A stretch of DNA of 64,000 nt from DASXSB01 sp036506275. GTDB lineage: Bacteria; Methylomirabilota; Methylomirabilia; Rokubacteriales; CSP1-6. Below the pieces are notes generated by a model, which saw only the letters and a program-made list of their open reading frames with translations, was not told the origin of the DNA and did no database searches. Shown here one piece after another: positions 61,834-64,000 of the stretch. The position numbers and the translations under genes are program-made. Position 1 is the first letter of the stretch. The number at the start of each line of letters is the position of its first letter. The DNA lies in the NCBI GenBank assembly GCA_036506275.1, contig DASXSB010000010.1:1-64000 (forward strand), in the 5' to 3' direction.

Positions 61834-62631
61834 ATGAACGTGGGCGTGGTCGGGCTTGGAGTGATCGGCCGTGCCGTGTGCCGCGCCCTCGATCGCGGTA
61901 TTCCAGGGTTGACGCTGGCGGCCGCCACCGCGCGCGACCGCGTCAAGGCGGAAGCGTTCCTGGCCACACTCGCCGCGCGGCCGCCGCTGCTCGCTCTCGA
62001 CGACCTCATCGCCGCCTCCGACATCGTGCTGGAGGCGTCGACACAGGCGCACCTCGCGGAGATCGCACCCAAGGCCCTCGGCGCCGGCCGCGATCTCGTC
62101 GTGCTCTCCGGGGGCGGGCTCCTCGGACGCTCGGACTGGGTCGCCCTCGCGGAAGCGAAGCGGTGCCGCATCCTGGTTCCGTCGGGCGCCATTGCCGGCC
62201 TCGATGGCGTCAAGGGGGCCGCCATCGGTGCCGTGACGAGTGTGACCATGGAGACGCGGAAACCGCCCGCCGGCCTCGCGGGCGCGCCGTGGATCGTCGA
62301 GCAGAGGATCGACCTCGACGCCATCCGGGAGGAGACGCTGATCTTCGAAGGACCCGCGCTCGACGCCTGTCGCGCCTTCCCCGCCAACGTGAACGTGCTG
62401 GCGGCGCTGTCGCTGGCGGGCATCGGCCCCGAACGCACGCGCATCCGCATCCACGCCGTGCCCGGCCTCGCCCGCAACGTGCATCGAATCCGGGTGGAGG
62501 GGGAGTTCGGGCGGCTCGCCATCGAGGTCGAGAACGTTCCCTCCGAGAATCCGCGCACGGGCAAGCTCTCGTACCTCTCGACGATCGCGCTCCTCCGCGA
62601 TCTCGGCGCCGCTCTCCGCGTCGGAACCTGA
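61834..62631 (+). CDS. L-aspartate dehydrogenase-like protein
   Basis: 265 residues. NAD Rossmann motif MNVGVVGLGVIGRAVCRAL, then VVLSGGGLL, PSGAIAGLDGVKGAAIGAVTSVTMETRKPP, FPANVNVLAALSLAGIG and the catalytic-His region RIHAVPGLARNVHRIRVEGEFG, the pattern of AspDH/NadX. Could supply iminoaspartate for NAD synthesis. ATG 61834 has GAGGAG 6 bases upstream. Single plus-strand gene divergent from the TIGR02757 gene. Confidence 0.88.
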   Translation: MNVGVVGLGVIGRAVCRALDRGIPGLTLAAATARDRVKAEAFLATLAARPPLLALDDLIAASDIVLEASTQAHLAEIAPKALGAGRDLVVLSGGGLLGRSDWVALAEAKRCRILVPSGAIAGLDGVKGAAIGAVTSVTMETRKPPAGLAGAPWIVEQRIDLDAIREETLIFEGPALDACRAFPANVNVLAALSLAGIGPERTRIRIHAVPGLARNVHRIRVEGEFGRLAIEVENVPSENPRTGKLSYLSTIALLRDLGAALRVGT

Positions 62632-62685
62632 GCCGGCCCCCGCGCCGGAATCGGTGTCCGCCTCCTGCGCGGCCGCGCGCAACCC

Positions 62686-63897
62686 TCAGACCTCGGCCGC
62701 TGCCCTCGTCTTCGTCGCGAGCACGGCCGCTCCCGCCAGCAGCAGCCCGGCCGCGAGCAGCCAGAACAATCGCTCATAGCCACCGAGAGCGAGATACAGC
62801 ATCGAGGCTCCGATGGGCGCGAGCGCGCGCGCGCCGTTGGCGCCGAGCGCGATGGCGCCCGAGATGCTCCCGTAGTGGCGTCGTCCGAAGATCTCCGACA
62901 CCGTGCTTGCGCGCGCGAGCGTGGCCATGCCGTTGGCGGCGCCGAGGAGCACGATGACGGGCGCGAGACCGGAGAGCCACCCCACGAGCGCGAGCAGCGC
63001 CATCCCCGCCGCCTGCGCCACGAAGATCGCCGCCGCCACCGCGCGCGGACCGAGCCATGCCGCGATCGGCACGAACAGCAAACGCCCCGGCAGCTGCATG
63101 GCGCCGATCCAGCCGACGGCGGCGCCGGCGACGGCGGCGGAGTACCCGAGCTGCGTGAGGTACGGGATCATGTGAACGCTTACCGCCGTGGTCGCGAAGT
63201 TGCCCACCACGAAGGCGACGGCGAGGACCCAGAAGACGACGCGCCGGAGCGCGCCCGCGAGCGGCACGCCGGGGACCAGCGCCGCCGTCGCATCACCGGG
63301 GGTTTCGCGCGCGGACGCGGGCGGCGGCCGCAGCACGAGCGCGTGAATGGGGATCGTGACGAGGGCGAGGATGGCGGCGAGCGTGAGCACGGCCGTTCGC
63401 CAGCCGAGACGCGCCAGTAACCACGTGGCGAGCGGCATGAAGATCGTGCTCGCGAGGCCGCCCGCAAGCGTGACCGTCAGGAGCGCGCGGTCACGGTGGC
63501 GCGCAAACCATTGCACGATCGCCGCGAAGGCCGGCTCGTAGAGGGTGGTCGCCATGACGAGGCCCATCAGGCACCACACCGCGTAGAGACCGGCGAGCGT
63601 CTCCACGCGCGACCACAGCACGAGCAGCACGGTGGCCAGGCACGAGCCGAGCGTCATCAGGAGTCGCGGGCCGTGACGGTCGAGCCAGCGTCCCACCGGG
63701 AGCGCAGCCGCCGCCGACACCGCGAGGCCGAGCGACAGCGCGCCCGTGACGGCCACGCGCGAGGCGCGCAGCTCCGTTTCCATGGCGCGCAGGAAAACGG
63801 GAAAGCCGTAGTAGACGATGCCCCACGTGACCGTCTCCGTGACGGAGAGGCCGGCGACGATCACCCAGCCGTAGGGGAGCGGCGGGGCGCCCCGCAC
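62686..63897 (-). CDS. Major facilitator superfamily transporter
   Basis: 403 residues, twelve membrane helices. Resembles the monocarboxylate/oxalate-formate (MCT/OFA) MFS group: PYGWVIVAGLSVTETVTWGIVYYGFPVFL at helix 1, VGRWLDRHGPR loop between helices 2 and 3, AAIVQWFARHRDRALLTVTLAGGL, and GAANGMATLARASTVSEIFGRRHYGSISG in the second half. GTG 63897 is used; CTG 63906 would overlap the trxB stop (CTGA). Confidence 0.88.
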   Translation of the reverse strand: MRGAPPLPYGWVIVAGLSVTETVTWGIVYYGFPVFLRAMETELRASRVAVTGALSLGLAVSAAAALPVGRWLDRHGPRLLMTLGSCLATVLLVLWSRVETLAGLYAVWCLMGLVMATTLYEPAFAAIVQWFARHRDRALLTVTLAGGLASTIFMPLATWLLARLGWRTAVLTLAAILALVTIPIHALVLRPPPASARETPGDATAALVPGVPLAGALRRVVFWVLAVAFVVGNFATTAVSVHMIPYLTQLGYSAAVAGAAVGWIGAMQLPGRLLFVPIAAWLGPRAVAAAIFVAQAAGMALLALVGWLSGLAPVIVLLGAANGMATLARASTVSEIFGRRHYGSISGAIALGANGARALAPIGASMLYLALGGYERLFWLLAAGLLLAGAAVLATKTRAAAEV

Positions 63898-63902
63898 CGA
63901 GC

Positions 63903-64000
63903 TCAGGCGCGCACGACTTCCAGGTAGCGCTCCGCCTCGAGCGCGGCCATGCAGCCGGTGCCGGCGGCGGTGACGGCCTGCCGCCACACGTGGTCCTGAA
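63903..64000 (-). CDS. trxB: Thioredoxin reductase, C-terminal end only
   Basis: The last 31 codons of a gene running in from beyond the window: VWRQAVTAAGTGCMAALEAERYLE ends a typical TrxB FAD domain (compare the family ending YRQAITAAGxGCMAALDAERYL). NADPH-dependent thioredoxin reduction. Its stop overlaps the possible CTG start of the MFS gene. Confidence 0.82.
   Translation of the reverse strand, partial: QDHVWRQAVTAAGTGCMAALEAERYLEVVRA

Overview
The window is GC-rich (roughly 70%) bacterial chromosome. It is almost fully coding: no gene-free stretch exceeds 300 bases, and the largest gap is about 280 bases at 49198-49479. LptE, MlaC, TolC-type and MurJ proteins indicate a two-membrane (Gram-negative-type) cell. 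The B12-dependent ribonucleotide reductase, LLM oxidoreductase, MauG/cupredoxin pair, many transporters and a probable selenoprotein would fit an uncultured lineage such as Rokubacteria/Methylomirabilota. That placement is inference from gene content and base composition, not a measured phylogeny. I see no IS element, prophage, CRISPR array, rRNA or tRNA.

Layout: 1-5403 (minus) murJ, xerD, tRNA nucleotidyltransferase and pyrG (cut by the window edge). 5520-5780 (plus) rpsT. 5813-11129 (minus) leuS > lptE > holA > ceramidase-like. 11222-17825 (minus) Ppx/GppA > proline dehydrogenase > HNH > uvrB > uvrC > small secreted protein, between two hairpin terminators. 17890-25525 (minus) cytochrome c, FprA-like reductase with a CBS protein, a purine-type permease, MlaC, small proteins and nrdJ, which has a NrdR-like operator. 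25773-30807 (plus) is a TolC/MacA/MacB efflux operon. 30809-32060 (plus) holds a hypothetical gene and nth, whose 3' end overlaps nfo on the other strand; 33419-34348 (plus) is an EamA transporter.

34345-43430 (minus) is a nine-gene array of touching or overlapping genes: corA > panE > two halves of a heterodimeric ABC exporter > alkyltransferase-like protein > LLM oxidoreductase > SDR > UPF0282-type metallo-hydrolase > peroxiredoxin. The peroxiredoxin has an in-frame TGA exactly at the peroxidatic cysteine and is probably a selenoprotein; this is the most notable finding.

43448-49197: inositol monophosphatase (plus), then minus-strand MauG > cupredoxin > chemotaxis receptor > TPP enzyme > acidic protein. 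49480-52719 (minus): GroES-like protein > M20 peptidase > Memo-like protein > DUF1285-like protein. 52915-55927 (plus): sugar-type ABC importer. 56379-58474 (plus): OmpR-type two-component pair. 58497-61767 (minus): TIGR02757 > rmuC > secreted protein. 61834-62631 (plus): aspartate dehydrogenase-like. The window ends with trxB (partial) > MFS transporter on the minus strand.

Genes are commonly joined by 4-base NTGA stop/start overlaps (ATGA, GTGA). Several junctions read CTGA with a good ribosome binding site and no alternative start, which suggests real CTG initiation.
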